Shown one piece after another: positions 33,450 to 40,781 of a stretch of 40,781 bases of DNA. The translations under genes and the position numbers were made by a program. Origin of the DNA: an uncultured Butyricicoccus sp. Its GTDB lineage: Bacteria > Bacillota > Clostridia > Oscillospirales > Butyricicoccaceae. The stretch spans positions 1-40,781 of the forward strand of contig CAKTAV010000016.1 in the NCBI GenBank assembly GCA_934532985.1. Reading direction: 5' to 3'. The notes below the pieces were generated by a model that was given only the letters and a program-made list of their open reading frames with translations, was not told where the DNA came from and made no database searches. Each line of letters starts with the position of its first letter. Within the stretch, counting starts at the first letter, position 1.

Positions 33450-33482
33450 CGGAGGAAATCCCCTCTGGTATCGGTTCTTTTT
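33435..33482. terminator. bidirectional terminator overlapping the hydrolase stop codon
   Basis: AAAAAGAACCGATA (33435-33448) / TATCGGTTCTTTTT (33469-33482), 14 bp. The left arm encodes the last residues of the hydrolase and half of its stop codon; the right arm ends just before the stop of the convergent HAD gene. Confidence 0.9.
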
Positions 33483-33483
33483 G

Positions 33484-34125
33484 TTATCGGGTTTGCTCCA
33501 GCTGTCGAATTGCCTGCGGAATAGCAGAAGGGATACGGACGCTGGGGTAGGTGCCCGTGACAGAGCCGAGGCCATATTCCGCAAAGAGAAATGGCACACC
33601 GGCATCACGGCAGGCATCGGCGTCCCCCTGCGTGTCACCGATATAGAGGACATCGTGCAGGTTGTTGCGCTTCATCAGCTCACGAATCGTAACGCTTTTG
33701 GGCGCTTTGGTGTCCTCATAGCACATATAATCGGAGATATAGGCGCCGAGATTTCCGGCCTTCAGCATGATTTCAATATATCCGAACTGGCAGTTGGAGA
33801 CGATATACAGCGGGTACGTGTGCGACAGCTCCTGAATCATCTCCGGCACGCCGTCATAGATTTGCCCCGGATGCTGTTCCAGATAGATGATCTCATTGCG
33901 GAAACAGGCGTCACCCAGTTCGGCGGCCTGTTGCGGCGGGTAGCTGGGGAACATAGCCTGTGCGATTTCCTCCATAGTTTTGCCGAACAGCTTCCGAAAT
34001 TCTGCCGCTGGCGCAGGAAGACCGTGCCCTGTCAGGGAGAGACAGGCTTGATTCCAGCCCTCAATTACCGAATCACAGGCATCCCAAAGGGTGCCGTCTA
34101 CATCAAAGAGTATTCCATCAAACAT
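33484..34125 (-). CDS. HAD-superfamily phosphatase
   Basis: 213 residues. Motif I FDVDGTLWDA (Asp8, Asp10), motif II IVSNCQ, motif III Lys in TKAPKSVTI, motif IV YIGDTQGDADACRDAGV. A helical cap lies between motifs I and II. Similar in layout to the HAD protein at 25436 but clearly a different sequence; substrate unknown. GGAGG lies before the ATG at 34125; the longer upstream frame crosses the promoter. Confidence 0.87.
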   Translation of the reverse strand: MFDGILFDVDGTLWDACDSVIEGWNQACLSLTGHGLPAPAAEFRKLFGKTMEEIAQAMFPSYPPQQAAELGDACFRNEIIYLEQHPGQIYDGVPEMIQELSHTYPLYIVSNCQFGYIEIMLKAGNLGAYISDYMCYEDTKAPKSVTIRELMKRNNLHDVLYIGDTQGDADACRDAGVPFLFAEYGLGSVTGTYPSVRIPSAIPQAIRQLEQTR

Positions 34126-34158
34126 GTTGCATCCTCCATTTTCGGTATTGTTCGTCTC

Positions 34159-34187
34159 AGTATAGCGTATTTGCCGAAGGGACACAA
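34159..34187 (-). promoter_or_regulatory. promoter of the second HAD phosphatase
   Basis: Minus strand TTGTGT (34182-34187), 17-base spacer, TATACT (34159-34164). Confidence 0.65.
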
Positions 34188-34246
34188 GGAATTTTTGCGG
34201 TTTGGCAAAGATTTGCGGGGAAAGAGAGGAAAGAAAGCGGAATCTC

Positions 34247-34275
34247 TTGCCGAGAGGACAGTTGTTTGCTATAAT
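34247..34275 (+). promoter_or_regulatory. promoter of the AraC-family regulator
   Basis: TTGCCG (34247-34252), 17-base spacer, perfect TATAAT (34270-34275). Confidence 0.75.
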
Positions 34276-34316
34276 AATAAAAAAATTAACTGCATCTAAT
34301 TTTTGGGGTGTGCGAC

Positions 34317-35288
34317 ATGATTGAAACCATTACACTCAGCAATTTTGAACAGGCGACGCCGGTGTCCCAGGACTGCATGGTGCTAACGATGCCGGAGGGG
34401 CCGGAGGTTGGCGTTATGACAGTATACACTGTATTCCCCGGAATTACTGTGATGTACAATGACTTTCATACCGACCAGAGTGCAACCGGCTTTGCCTACA
34501 GCACCAAGACCATAAGCATTGACCACTGCCGGGAAGGACGTGTGGAGTGGCAGCGCGCAGATGGACGGTTATGCTATCTGGGGGAAACCGACTGGCAGCT
34601 TTCTGCAAATGAAATGCATGAGGCGAGCTATGGCTTTCCGACCGGACATTATCACGGCATTACGATTACGTTTTCAATGGAAGAGGCACGAGAAAGCCTG
34701 AAGCAATTGGAGGGCATTCTTACAGTGGATTTGGATCGGATTTATGAATCGTTTAGTCGGTGGCCGGACGGGCTGATACTGCGCGGCGACGAAGGCATTG
34801 AGCATGTGTTTTCGGAGCTGTATGTGGTACAGGGAGAGATTCGCATGAGCTATTTGCGCCTCAAGGTGCTGGAGATTCTGTTGTATCTGTCCCGTATGGA
34901 TCCAGATGTGTATCAGGACAAGCATGTGTATTTTCAACGCACGTTGGTAGAGAAAATTTATTGCATCAAGCGTGATCTCTGCGCACAGCCGGCGTGTCAT
35001 CCAACCCTGCGGGAGCTGGCAGAAAAGTATGAGATTTCGGAAACGGCAATGAAAAAATGCTTTAAGGCGGTATATGGAGATTCGATCTACGCCTTTTTAA
35101 AAAAGCATCGGCTGCTGTCCAGCTGTGCGCTGCTGCTGGAGAGCGACAAGAGCATCACCGAGGTTTCGATGGATATGGGCTATGAAAACCCGAGCAAATA
35201 TATCGCAGCGTTCAAAAAGCAATTTGGCATCACACCGGCAAAGTTCCGAAAGAACCGACAAAAAAATCCGGTGGAAGCGGAGAAATAA
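34317..35288 (+). CDS. AraC-family transcriptional regulator
   Basis: 323 residues from the ATG at 34317; a GTG nine bases earlier overlaps the weak GGGG site. The C-terminal about 100 residues carry the two helix-turn-helix units: LRELAEKYEISETAMKKCFKAVYGDSIYAFLKKHRL and 'KSITEVSMDMGYENPSKYIAAFKKQFGITPAKFRK'. The N-terminal 200 residues, with no cupin motif that I recognise, would sense an effector. This layout resembles the PchR/siderophore-type group, but no transporter is adjacent, so the regulon is unknown. Confidence 0.88.
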   Translation: MIETITLSNFEQATPVSQDCMVLTMPEGPEVGVMTVYTVFPGITVMYNDFHTDQSATGFAYSTKTISIDHCREGRVEWQRADGRLCYLGETDWQLSANEMHEASYGFPTGHYHGITITFSMEEARESLKQLEGILTVDLDRIYESFSRWPDGLILRGDEGIEHVFSELYVVQGEIRMSYLRLKVLEILLYLSRMDPDVYQDKHVYFQRTLVEKIYCIKRDLCAQPACHPTLRELAEKYEISETAMKKCFKAVYGDSIYAFLKKHRLLSSCALLLESDKSITEVSMDMGYENPSKYIAAFKKQFGITPAKFRKNRQKNPVEAEK

Positions 35289-35325
35289 AGAAAACCGGCG
35301 CGTACTCTAATGGGGCGTGCCGGTT
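35288..35325 (-). terminator. terminator of ung
   Basis: AACCGGCGCG (35293-35302) / CGTGCCGGTT (35316-35325), 10 bp with one G-U. The T-rich tail is on the minus strand (TTTTCTTTATTT), so it mainly serves ung; on the plus strand the tail is poor. Confidence 0.75.
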
Positions 35326-35342
35326 CTGGCTGTCAGGAGATA

Positions 35343-36032
35343 TTATAGAGTTTCCGGCTTGGAATTGATGACATTCCAATCGACCGGTGCAATACCGCGC
35401 TGATACAAAAAGGTATTCGCCTGTGAAAAATGCGCACAGCCGAAGAAACCGCGGTGGGCGGAGAGTGGAGAAGGATGAGCGGACTCCAAAATCAGATGCT
35501 GCGGCGCGGTAATCAGCTCCTTTTTTTTGCGGGCGTTGGAGCCCCAGAGTAGAAAGACAATCGGCTGCTCGCGCTCGTTGAGGAGAGAGATAATACGGTC
35601 GGTGAGGATTTCCCAGCCCTTGCCCTTGTGGGAGTTGGGTTGTCCGTCGCGCACCGTCAGAACGGTATTGAGCAGTAAAACGCCTTCCCGCGCCCACGGA
35701 ACCAAATAGCCGGACTGCGGCGGAAAAATGCCAATGTCGTCATGCAGCTCACGGAAGATATTCTGAAGAGAGGGCGGCATAGGAACACCGGGACGGACAG
35801 AGAAGCTCATGCCATGCGCCTGTCCGGGACCGTGGTAAGGATCCTGTCCCAGAATAACGATCTTTACGGCAGAGTACGACGTGTATTTGAGCGCATTAAA
35901 AATATCGCCCATCGGCGGATAGACCGGACCGGATTTATATTCTGCTTTGAGAAAATCGCGTAGCTGAAGATAATATTCTTTTTGAAATTCCTCCTGCAAC
36001 AGCGTATCCCATTCGTTGCCAATTTGAACCAT
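35343..36032 (-). CDS. ung: uracil-DNA glycosylase
   Basis: 229 residues, the usual family 1 size. It excises uracil from DNA as the first step of base-excision repair. The water-activating motif GQDPYHGPGQAHGMSFSV contains catalytic Asp64; the DNA-intercalation loop HPSPLSAHRGFFG contains the conserved His. The start at 36032 is preferred, because AAAGGA lies nine bases upstream; the ATG at 36053 has no RBS and nearly coincides with the transcription start. Confidence 0.96.
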   Translation of the reverse strand: MVQIGNEWDTLLQEEFQKEYYLQLRDFLKAEYKSGPVYPPMGDIFNALKYTSYSAVKIVILGQDPYHGPGQAHGMSFSVRPGVPMPPSLQNIFRELHDDIGIFPPQSGYLVPWAREGVLLLNTVLTVRDGQPNSHKGKGWEILTDRIISLLNEREQPIVFLLWGSNARKKKELITAPQHLILESAHPSPLSAHRGFFGCAHFSQANTFLYQRGIAPVDWNVINSKPETL

Positions 36033-36062
36033 TGAAAAACGTCCTTTCGTCATGCTGCATTT

Positions 36063-36090
36063 AGTATAGCATGTTTAGCGGGATTCGCAA
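36063..36090 (-). promoter_or_regulatory. promoter of ung
   Basis: Minus strand TTGCGA (36085-36090), 16-base spacer, extended TGC-TATACT (-10 at 36063-36068). Confidence 0.65.
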
Positions 36091-36120
36091 CGGGAAATGG
36101 GTATTTTCCGGTACGATTTC

Positions 36121-36149
36121 TTGACACTCAAGGGAAAACAAGGTATACT
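36121..36149 (+). promoter_or_regulatory. promoter of the GntR-ABC transporter operon
   Basis: Perfect TTGACA (36121-36126), 17-base spacer, TATACT (36144-36149). Such a strong promoter fits repression by the GntR protein encoded first in the operon. Confidence 0.85.
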
Positions 36150-36152
36150 TGG

Positions 36153-36173
36153 TGTATTATATACTGTAATACA
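36153..36173. promoter_or_regulatory. operator palindrome over the transcription start of the GntR-ABC operon
   Basis: TGTATTA (36153-36159) and TAATACA (36167-36173) are perfect 7-bp arms around a seven-base spacer, starting four bases after the -10, so it covers the expected +1. It is the expected place for autorepression by the GntR protein at 36205. The YtrA group is known to bind GTGTA-type inverted repeats. Confidence 0.75.
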
Positions 36174-36204
36174 GTTGAAATTTGAGCAGAAAGGGGACAC
36201 TGCT

Positions 36205-36576
36205 GTGCTGCAATTGGACAGACGTGATCCGCGACCGGTGTATGAGCAGGTTGTGGAAGGCATTGAATCGCTGATTGCACGGGGCGTATTGCGCACCGAT
36301 GAACAGCTGCCGAGTGTACGGCAGATGGCGATGGATCTATCGGTCAATCCGAATACCATTCAAAAAGCGTATAGTGAGCTGCTCAATCGAGGTGTGATTT
36401 ATTCGGTTCGCGGAAGGGGTAATTTTGTCGCAGATGATTCGTCAGTACGCGGACGGATGCTGCGGGAGATCCAGAGTAAAATGGAAGAGCTGCTCCAGCA
36501 GGCCAGAGAGATTGGGGCGACCGAAGAGGAACTGCACGGGTTACTTCGTTCCCTGATGGAGGTGAATCGAACGTGA
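36205..36576 (+). CDS. GntR-family regulator, YtrA subfamily
   Basis: 123 residues from a GTG with AAGGGG nine bases upstream. A winged-helix GntR DNA-binding domain fills residues 1-75 (RPVYEQVVEGIESLIARGVLRTDEQLPSVRQMAMDLSVNPNTIQKAYSELLNRGVIYSVRGRGNFV); the short helical C-terminal tail of about 45 residues is typical of the YtrA subfamily, which has no large effector domain. Proteins of this group repress adjacent ABC transporter genes and are often relieved by cell-envelope antibiotics. It overlaps the ATPase gene by four bases (GTGA). A plausible operator lies over the promoter. Confidence 0.93.
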   Translation: MLQLDRRDPRPVYEQVVEGIESLIARGVLRTDEQLPSVRQMAMDLSVNPNTIQKAYSELLNRGVIYSVRGRGNFVADDSSVRGRMLREIQSKMEELLQQAREIGATEEELHGLLRSLMEVNRT

Positions 36577-37478
36577 TTGAAGCAAATAAAGTTCGGAAAA
36601 AATTTGGAAAGACTGTTGCGTTGGAGCGCGTCAGTTTAGATATTCCTACCGGCTCAATTTATGGATTGATTGGCTCAAACGGAGCGGGAAAATCCACGCT
36701 CCTACGCATGTTCGCCGGTATTTTACGACCGGATCGCGGAACGGTGACACTGGACACACAGACAGTGTATGAGCAGCCTCTGGTCAAGCAGCGCTGCTTT
36801 ACGGTATCCGATGAACAGTATTACTTTCTCGGGGCAACACCGCGGGAAATGATGCGTTTTTATAAGAAATTATATCCGAATTTTCAAGAGAAACGTTGGC
36901 ATACGCTGATGGAGCAGTTTCGTCTGAGTGAGACCAAGCGTCTGCGCTCCTTTTCCAAGGGAATGCGGCGACAGGCAGCGCTGATTGCCGGTGTGTCCGC
37001 CGGTGTGGATTATCTGTTCTGCGATGAGGCGTTTGACGGACTGGATCCGACGGCCCGGCAGGCGATTAAGTCCGTGCTGATTGGCGACGTGGCGGAGCGA
37101 GAGATGACCGTTGTGATCACATCACACAATATGCAGGAGCTGGAAAACTTCTGCGACCGCATCGGCGTGCTGCATCAAGGACATCTGCTGTTTTCTCGAT
37201 ATTTGGACGATGTAAAGGAACAGATTCAGAAAATTCAGTATGTCGGCGGCGAACAGACGCCGGAAATGGAGCACTTGCTCAATGGATTTGATATTATCAA
37301 AAAGGAATCGCGGGGACAGCTAAATATGGTGGTTGTCCGCGGCGGCAGCCGAGAGGTGGATGCGCGGATGCGTCGAGCCGAGCCGATCTACTATGAGCGG
37401 ATTCCGTTGACGCTGGAAGAGATCTTTTTGACAGAAATGGAGGAAAACGGCTATGATCCAAGTGAAATCGACGTGTAA
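36573..37478 (+). CDS. ABC transporter ATP-binding protein
   Basis: 301 residues. Walker A is GSNGAGKST (34-42), the signature is a divergent SFSKGMRRQ in place of LSGGQ, Walker B is YLFCDEAFDGLDP, and the switch His is in VVITSHNMQEL. The C-terminal about 80 residues are an extension beyond the ATPase core. The GTG start overlaps the end of the GntR gene and GGAGGTGA lies ahead of it. Its partner is the following permease, overlapping by 26 bases. By similarity of layout to ytrABCDEF it probably belongs to an envelope-stress exporter; the substrate is unknown. Confidence 0.93.
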   Translation: MIEANKVRKKFGKTVALERVSLDIPTGSIYGLIGSNGAGKSTLLRMFAGILRPDRGTVTLDTQTVYEQPLVKQRCFTVSDEQYYFLGATPREMMRFYKKLYPNFQEKRWHTLMEQFRLSETKRLRSFSKGMRRQAALIAGVSAGVDYLFCDEAFDGLDPTARQAIKSVLIGDVAEREMTVVITSHNMQELENFCDRIGVLHQGHLLFSRYLDDVKEQIQKIQYVGGEQTPEMEHLLNGFDIIKKESRGQLNMVVVRGGSREVDARMRRAEPIYYERIPLTLEEIFLTEMEENGYDPSEIDV

Positions 37479-39726
37479 GCTGAGCACGCTGGTTGCCGGA
37501 GAGCTGCGCCGTCAGTATCCGCTCTGTCTGCTCTCTTTGGTTGCGCTGCTGCTTGCCCTGCCGGGATCCTTTATGTATTCCCTGCGATGGGTGCAGAACG
37601 ATTGGGTGGACGACGGAATGAACAGCGTCTATTATGCCCGCGAGCAGTTGACTCGATCATTTTATTTTAATCGAGCGACATTTGTTGTACTCGGCGTGCT
37701 TGCGGTGCTGTCTGCGGTTGTGGTGCTGCATTATTTGCATAATCGCAAGCAGACGGAGTTTTACCATGCGCTCCCGGTCGGACGGATACCGCTTTTGGTG
37801 TCACGTATCATTGTTGGTGTGCTGGCAGTGCTGCCGGCATATGTGATTTCGTTTGCTGCGTTGCTGGCAACCTGTACAGTATTCGGCAAGACCGGACTGC
37901 TGTGCGCGCCGCTGCTGCTGCAAAAAGCATTGCTGGAGATCAGCACGTTTTTCATCGCGTATGCCATTTCGGTCTTGGCCTGTGTACTCACCGGAAGCAC
38001 GGTTGCAGCGCTTACGGTGGATGCCTTTTTGCAGTGCTGTTGTTATCTGGTATGGCAGAGCGCGATGCAGCTGATTCGTTGGTTTTATCCGTCGTGCCTG
38101 CTGATCTCCAGTGACTGGAACATGACGTTCCTCAGCCCGCTGTACTTTTTCTGGAGAAGAACCGAAGTCGGCGGTGACATTTACATACGGAACCTGATGA
38201 ACAAGGACGGGTTTCTGGATACGGCGAAAGCGATTGGTCAGCATCGGCTCTATGCGGAGACAGGCATGCTGCCGGCGATGATTGGCTATATTGTTGCGGC
38301 AGCGATTTTGCTAGCGGCTGCGGTGTGGATTTATCGCCTGCGCCGCAGTGAACGGACCGGCACCGCCATTGCGTTTCGCGGTATTCGACTGCCGCTGAAA
38401 TATTTGGCGATGACGATGGCAGCCATTGGATTGGGTGAGCTGCTGCTGACGTTTACGAATTTCCTGCCGCTGCTGTTCCTTGGTCTGGCGGCGGGCGCTG
38501 TGCTGGCGGCAGTTGCAGTGGAGATGCTGTTTCAGCTGGATTTCCGCGGAGCAGTTTCCAAGCCGGGTTCCTTGCTGGGATATTTGGTGGTTGCGGCGAT
38601 TGTGGTCGCTGTCATGCAGCTGGATGTAACGGGATACAATACAAAGCTGCCGGAGCGCAGCCAGATTGTTTCGGCCAATGTGTTCTCTGACGATGCCGCG
38701 CTCAGCGTGTCGGGCGGTGATACGGAGGAGCTGGAGTCGGACATAGAATATAACAAATGGATGCGAGATGCACTGCAAGACAGCCAGCTGGCATCAAAAG
38801 AAAATCTGGATGCGATCTACAGTATGGCACAGCGCGGCGTTCAGTCGATGCGCGGCAAGCGGCAGCTGATTACCAACAATGCGCGGTATAATATTGCGTT
38901 TACACTGGCCGATGGTTCGACCTTTGTCCGCTCATATTATTTAAGCGGCGATGAGCAGAGCGCAGAATATCGTGTGCTGGTACAGCGTGCAGCGGCTGTT
39001 CGTTTTTCAAAGGAATATCTCTCCAGTCGGACACCGGCCGTGCTGGCAGACCCAAAGAAAACACAGGCTATCATCGTTCAGAATAGCTCACAGGCGGATT
39101 TTGATGGCGAGCTGATTACGGACTCGAATGTCATCAACACGCTGCTGACGACGATTCAGAAGGAATCTCAGCAGCTTACCAAGGAATATGTTTTGAAGCA
39201 TCCGGCCATTATGGTACTTCAAACGAAACCGACAGGGGATACGAACTTTGCCAAGCAGCTGGAGAATGGAACCGTTCCCTTCGAAGAATACCGACTGACC
39301 TTTGGTCAAAAAAATGCCTATGGTATTCCGGTCTATGCCTGTGAGAAGGAGACAATTCGTCTGCTGCAAGAGCAGGGAATTCGCGTGCGGCGCTTTGATA
39401 AGGCAGACATAAGCATGCTGGAGCTGCACTATTATCAGTCCATGGATACAAAGAGCATGCAGCAGTCGTTGGACTCCAATGCGGATTATCTGGATGATAA
39501 GTCCGGTAAAATTCGAGAGCCGCAATTGTTTGACGACTTATTGACCGGAGCGGTTGCCACCTCTATTGTCCAGTGCTGTGATCCGATTGTTGTGGCGGAG
39601 GGGATATCCAAGCGATATGAAGGATTCTTATACACCGCGGCAACGGATCGTGAACAGAGCAGTATCTATTATTACTACATGAAGAACATGGTTCAGGACG
39701 ACTGGAAAGACTATCTGGAGGACTGA
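37453..39726 (+). CDS. ABC transporter permease with large extracytoplasmic domain
   Basis: 757 residues. About eight to nine membrane segments lie in the first 395 residues (near 25-45, 75-95, 112-140, 155-180, 275-297, 318-335, 338-358 and 375-395, with a probable further one near 190-215). Residues about 400-757 are soluble, with no hydrophobic segment, and must face the outside if the last helix exits outward. ABC permeases of this size with a long C-terminal soluble domain occur in Clostridia next to YtrA regulators; the domain is of unknown function (possibly the DUF6449 type). The ATG has GGAGG nine bases upstream, inside the ATPase gene. Confidence 0.87.
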   Translation: MIQVKSTCKLSTLVAGELRRQYPLCLLSLVALLLALPGSFMYSLRWVQNDWVDDGMNSVYYAREQLTRSFYFNRATFVVLGVLAVLSAVVVLHYLHNRKQTEFYHALPVGRIPLLVSRIIVGVLAVLPAYVISFAALLATCTVFGKTGLLCAPLLLQKALLEISTFFIAYAISVLACVLTGSTVAALTVDAFLQCCCYLVWQSAMQLIRWFYPSCLLISSDWNMTFLSPLYFFWRRTEVGGDIYIRNLMNKDGFLDTAKAIGQHRLYAETGMLPAMIGYIVAAAILLAAAVWIYRLRRSERTGTAIAFRGIRLPLKYLAMTMAAIGLGELLLTFTNFLPLLFLGLAAGAVLAAVAVEMLFQLDFRGAVSKPGSLLGYLVVAAIVVAVMQLDVTGYNTKLPERSQIVSANVFSDDAALSVSGGDTEELESDIEYNKWMRDALQDSQLASKENLDAIYSMAQRGVQSMRGKRQLITNNARYNIAFTLADGSTFVRSYYLSGDEQSAEYRVLVQRAAAVRFSKEYLSSRTPAVLADPKKTQAIIVQNSSQADFDGELITDSNVINTLLTTIQKESQQLTKEYVLKHPAIMVLQTKPTGDTNFAKQLENGTVPFEEYRLTFGQKNAYGIPVYACEKETIRLLQEQGIRVRRFDKADISMLELHYYQSMDTKSMQQSLDSNADYLDDKSGKIREPQLFDDLLTGAVATSIVQCCDPIVVAEGISKRYEGFLYTAATDREQSSIYYYYMKNMVQDDWKDYLED

Positions 39727-39733
39727 AAAGGAG

Positions 39734-39767
39734 ACGCTCGGGCGGAAAAATCTGTCCGGGCGTTTTT
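39734..39767 (+). terminator. terminator of the GntR-ABC operon
   Basis: ACGCTCGGGCGG (39734-39745) / CTGTCCGGGCGT (39752-39763), 12 pairs including three G-U, followed by TTTTT, eight bases past the permease stop. Confidence 0.88.
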
Positions 39768-39887
39768 TCGGAAGAAAACAGAGAAGCAAAAAAAGAAAAA
39801 AGATCAGAAATAGATAACAATCTCTGCCAAATGGCGGGATTTCAGCACGAATTCGAAAAATCAAGCACAATTCTTGCATGTTGGTAC

Positions 39888-39916
39888 TTTACATTCTGTT
39901 ATAAAAACATTATACT
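39888..39916 (+). promoter_or_regulatory. promoter of the XRE regulator
   Basis: TTTACA (39888-39893), 17-base spacer, TATACT (39911-39916). Confidence 0.8.
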
Positions 39917-39958
39917 ATAAAATACAAATAGTATGAAAATGAACAGGATGTACCCTCA

Positions 39959-40615
39959 ATGGCAAGTGACTTTTCCCGCACCCTTGCGCTGCTGCGCCGC
40001 GAAAAGAGAATAAGCCAGAGAACGGCTGCGGCAGATCTTCAGGTGTCGCAGGCGCTGCTCAGTCACTACGAGAACGGTTTGCGTGAACCGGGTCTCGCTT
40101 TTGTGGTACGCGCAGCTGAGTACTATGGTGTGTCCTGTGATTATCTGCTGGGACGGAGTATGTCGCGTGACAACGGACTTCTCCCGACACAGACGTCGAC
40201 AGAGGCGGAACCGGCAGATGCCATTACGGCGATGTACCAGAAGCTGATTTCAGATTCTGCGGCATTGTTACTGGATGCCGCTTCGCGCTCTGGTTCGCCG
40301 GAGCTGGTGCGTGAGTTGAGCACCTATTTGTCCGCTGTGTGCTATAAGCTGTTCCGCTATTTGTATCAGGCTGACCCGACTAATCCGCCGGAGGCCTTTA
40401 AAGCGACGCCGGAGCGCTTTGACGCGTTGTGTGACGCGCTGATGAAGCTGTCCGAGTTGCACATTCGCTGCACCGCGGCAGAGGGGGAGGCGGTTCGCCC
40501 GAAACTTTCTCTGGGTACGCTGTCCGAGCAATTTCCGGATACGGCACAATCGATGCTGACGATCTTGCAGAATACGTCGGATGAAATTCAGGAGTTGGGC
40601 GCGCGAAAAAAGTAA
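39959..40615 (+). CDS. XRE-family helix-turn-helix regulator
   Basis: 218 residues. Residues 5-66 form a Cro/CI-type helix-turn-helix: LRREKRISQRTAAADLQVSQALLSHYENGLREPGLAFVVRAAEYYGVSCDYLLGRS, ending in the common DYLLG closure. Residues 70-218 are mostly helical with no domain that I recognise, perhaps for dimerisation or sensing. The RBS is weak (AGGA 12 bases upstream). It is a single gene between the ABC operon and tRNA-Thr; there is no toxin or phage gene next to it. Confidence 0.88.
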   Translation: MASDFSRTLALLRREKRISQRTAAADLQVSQALLSHYENGLREPGLAFVVRAAEYYGVSCDYLLGRSMSRDNGLLPTQTSTEAEPADAITAMYQKLISDSAALLLDAASRSGSPELVRELSTYLSAVCYKLFRYLYQADPTNPPEAFKATPERFDALCDALMKLSELHIRCTAAEGEAVRPKLSLGTLSEQFPDTAQSMLTILQNTSDEIQELGARKK

Positions 40616-40634
40616 AAAAAGTTGACAGATAGTG

Positions 40635-40663
40635 TTGACTTTTTTAAATGTATCCGATATAAT
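40635..40663 (+). promoter_or_regulatory. promoter of tRNA-Thr
   Basis: TTGACT (40635-40640), 17-base spacer, perfect TATAAT (40658-40663), with an A/T tract between, about 44 bases before the tRNA. Confidence 0.85.
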
Positions 40664-40706
40664 ATATCTCGTCGCTGACAGAATGAACGACAAAAGAAGC
40701 CGATAA

Positions 40707-40781
40707 GCTGGTGTAGCTCAGTTGGTAGAGCAGCTGATTTGTAATCAGCAGGTCGGGGGTTCAAGTCCGTCCACCAGCTCC
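40707..40781 (+). tRNA. tRNA-Thr (TGT), 3' last base cut by window edge
   Basis: Acceptor GCTGGTG pairs with CACCAGC. D-arm GCTC/GAGC, anticodon arm CTGAT-TTGTAAT-CAG with anticodon TGT, T-arm CGGGG-TTCAAGT-CCGTC-like. The encoded CCA is cut after CC by the end of the window. No terminator is visible, so more RNA genes may follow. Confidence 0.95.

Noticed and set aside
39959..40615. XRE gene as the antitoxin of a type II toxin-antitoxin pair
   Set aside because: No small partner gene lies on either side; the neighbours are the ABC operon terminator and tRNA-Thr.
1..40781. CRISPR array, insertion sequence, prophage or rRNA
   Set aside because: No spaced direct repeats, transposase, integrase, phage structural genes or rRNA-like sequence were seen on reading both strands.

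Overview
The window is about 41 kb of moderately GC-rich chromosome. It most likely comes from an anaerobic Clostridia member (Firmicutes), plausibly an Oscillospirales/Butyricicoccaceae-type gut bacterium. The basis is strong AGGAGG-type ribosome binding sites, frequent TTG and GTG starts, sigma-A promoters (TTGACA/TATAAT), many U-tailed intrinsic terminators, an [FeFe]-hydrogenase maturase (HydG), an ATP-dependent PEP carboxykinase, a mixed-type phosphofructokinase and a holin-like type I toxin locus. The exact genus is an inference. Both window edges cut tRNA genes: tRNA-Gly lacks its first two bases on the left, and tRNA-Thr lacks its last base on the right. I see no prophage, insertion sequence, CRISPR array or rRNA.

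Layout. 1-4 kb: tRNA-Gly followed by an inverted copy of part of itself, a DUF5067-type lipoprotein, then a TM1266-like regulator and hydG behind a structured leader that holds its own terminator, and divergently a phosphoribosyltransferase-like protein with an altered PRPP loop. 4-10 kb: polyphosphate kinase, a WG-repeat lipoprotein, a LuxR-type regulator behind a promoter-terminator module, and L-lactate dehydrogenase. 10-20 kb: core metabolism, with glutamate synthase (gltB-gltD), phosphofructokinase, an omega-amidase-like nitrilase and pckA. 20-27.4 kb: a VanY-type D,D-carboxypeptidase, a PflX-like radical SAM protein, a membrane-anchored secreted protein, a cupin-adenine deaminase operon, a HAD phosphatase and a GHL10-type glycoside hydrolase-like lipid-anchored or membrane protein.

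27.5-27.9 kb holds the most distinctive element, a type I toxin-antitoxin locus. It consists of a 42-codon holin-like membrane peptide, an antisense RNA driven by a perfect consensus promoter from the opposite strand, a hairpin hiding the toxin's ribosome binding site, and two 11-bp long-range helices joining the 5' and 3' ends of the toxin mRNA. Right after it lies an operon of acyl-ACP thioesterase, a degenerate MNT-like nucleotidyltransferase and a HEPN protein.

29.6-40.8 kb: a PfkB-family sugar-phosphate kinase, a lipoprotein, a dispersed palindromic repeat, DUF1292 and MIF-like tautomerase genes, an alpha/beta hydrolase, a second HAD phosphatase, an AraC regulator, uracil-DNA glycosylase, a YtrA-like GntR/ABC-transporter operon with a clear operator over its transcription start, an XRE regulator and tRNA-Thr. 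Most transcription units are short (one to three genes), and convergent neighbours usually share a bidirectional terminator.
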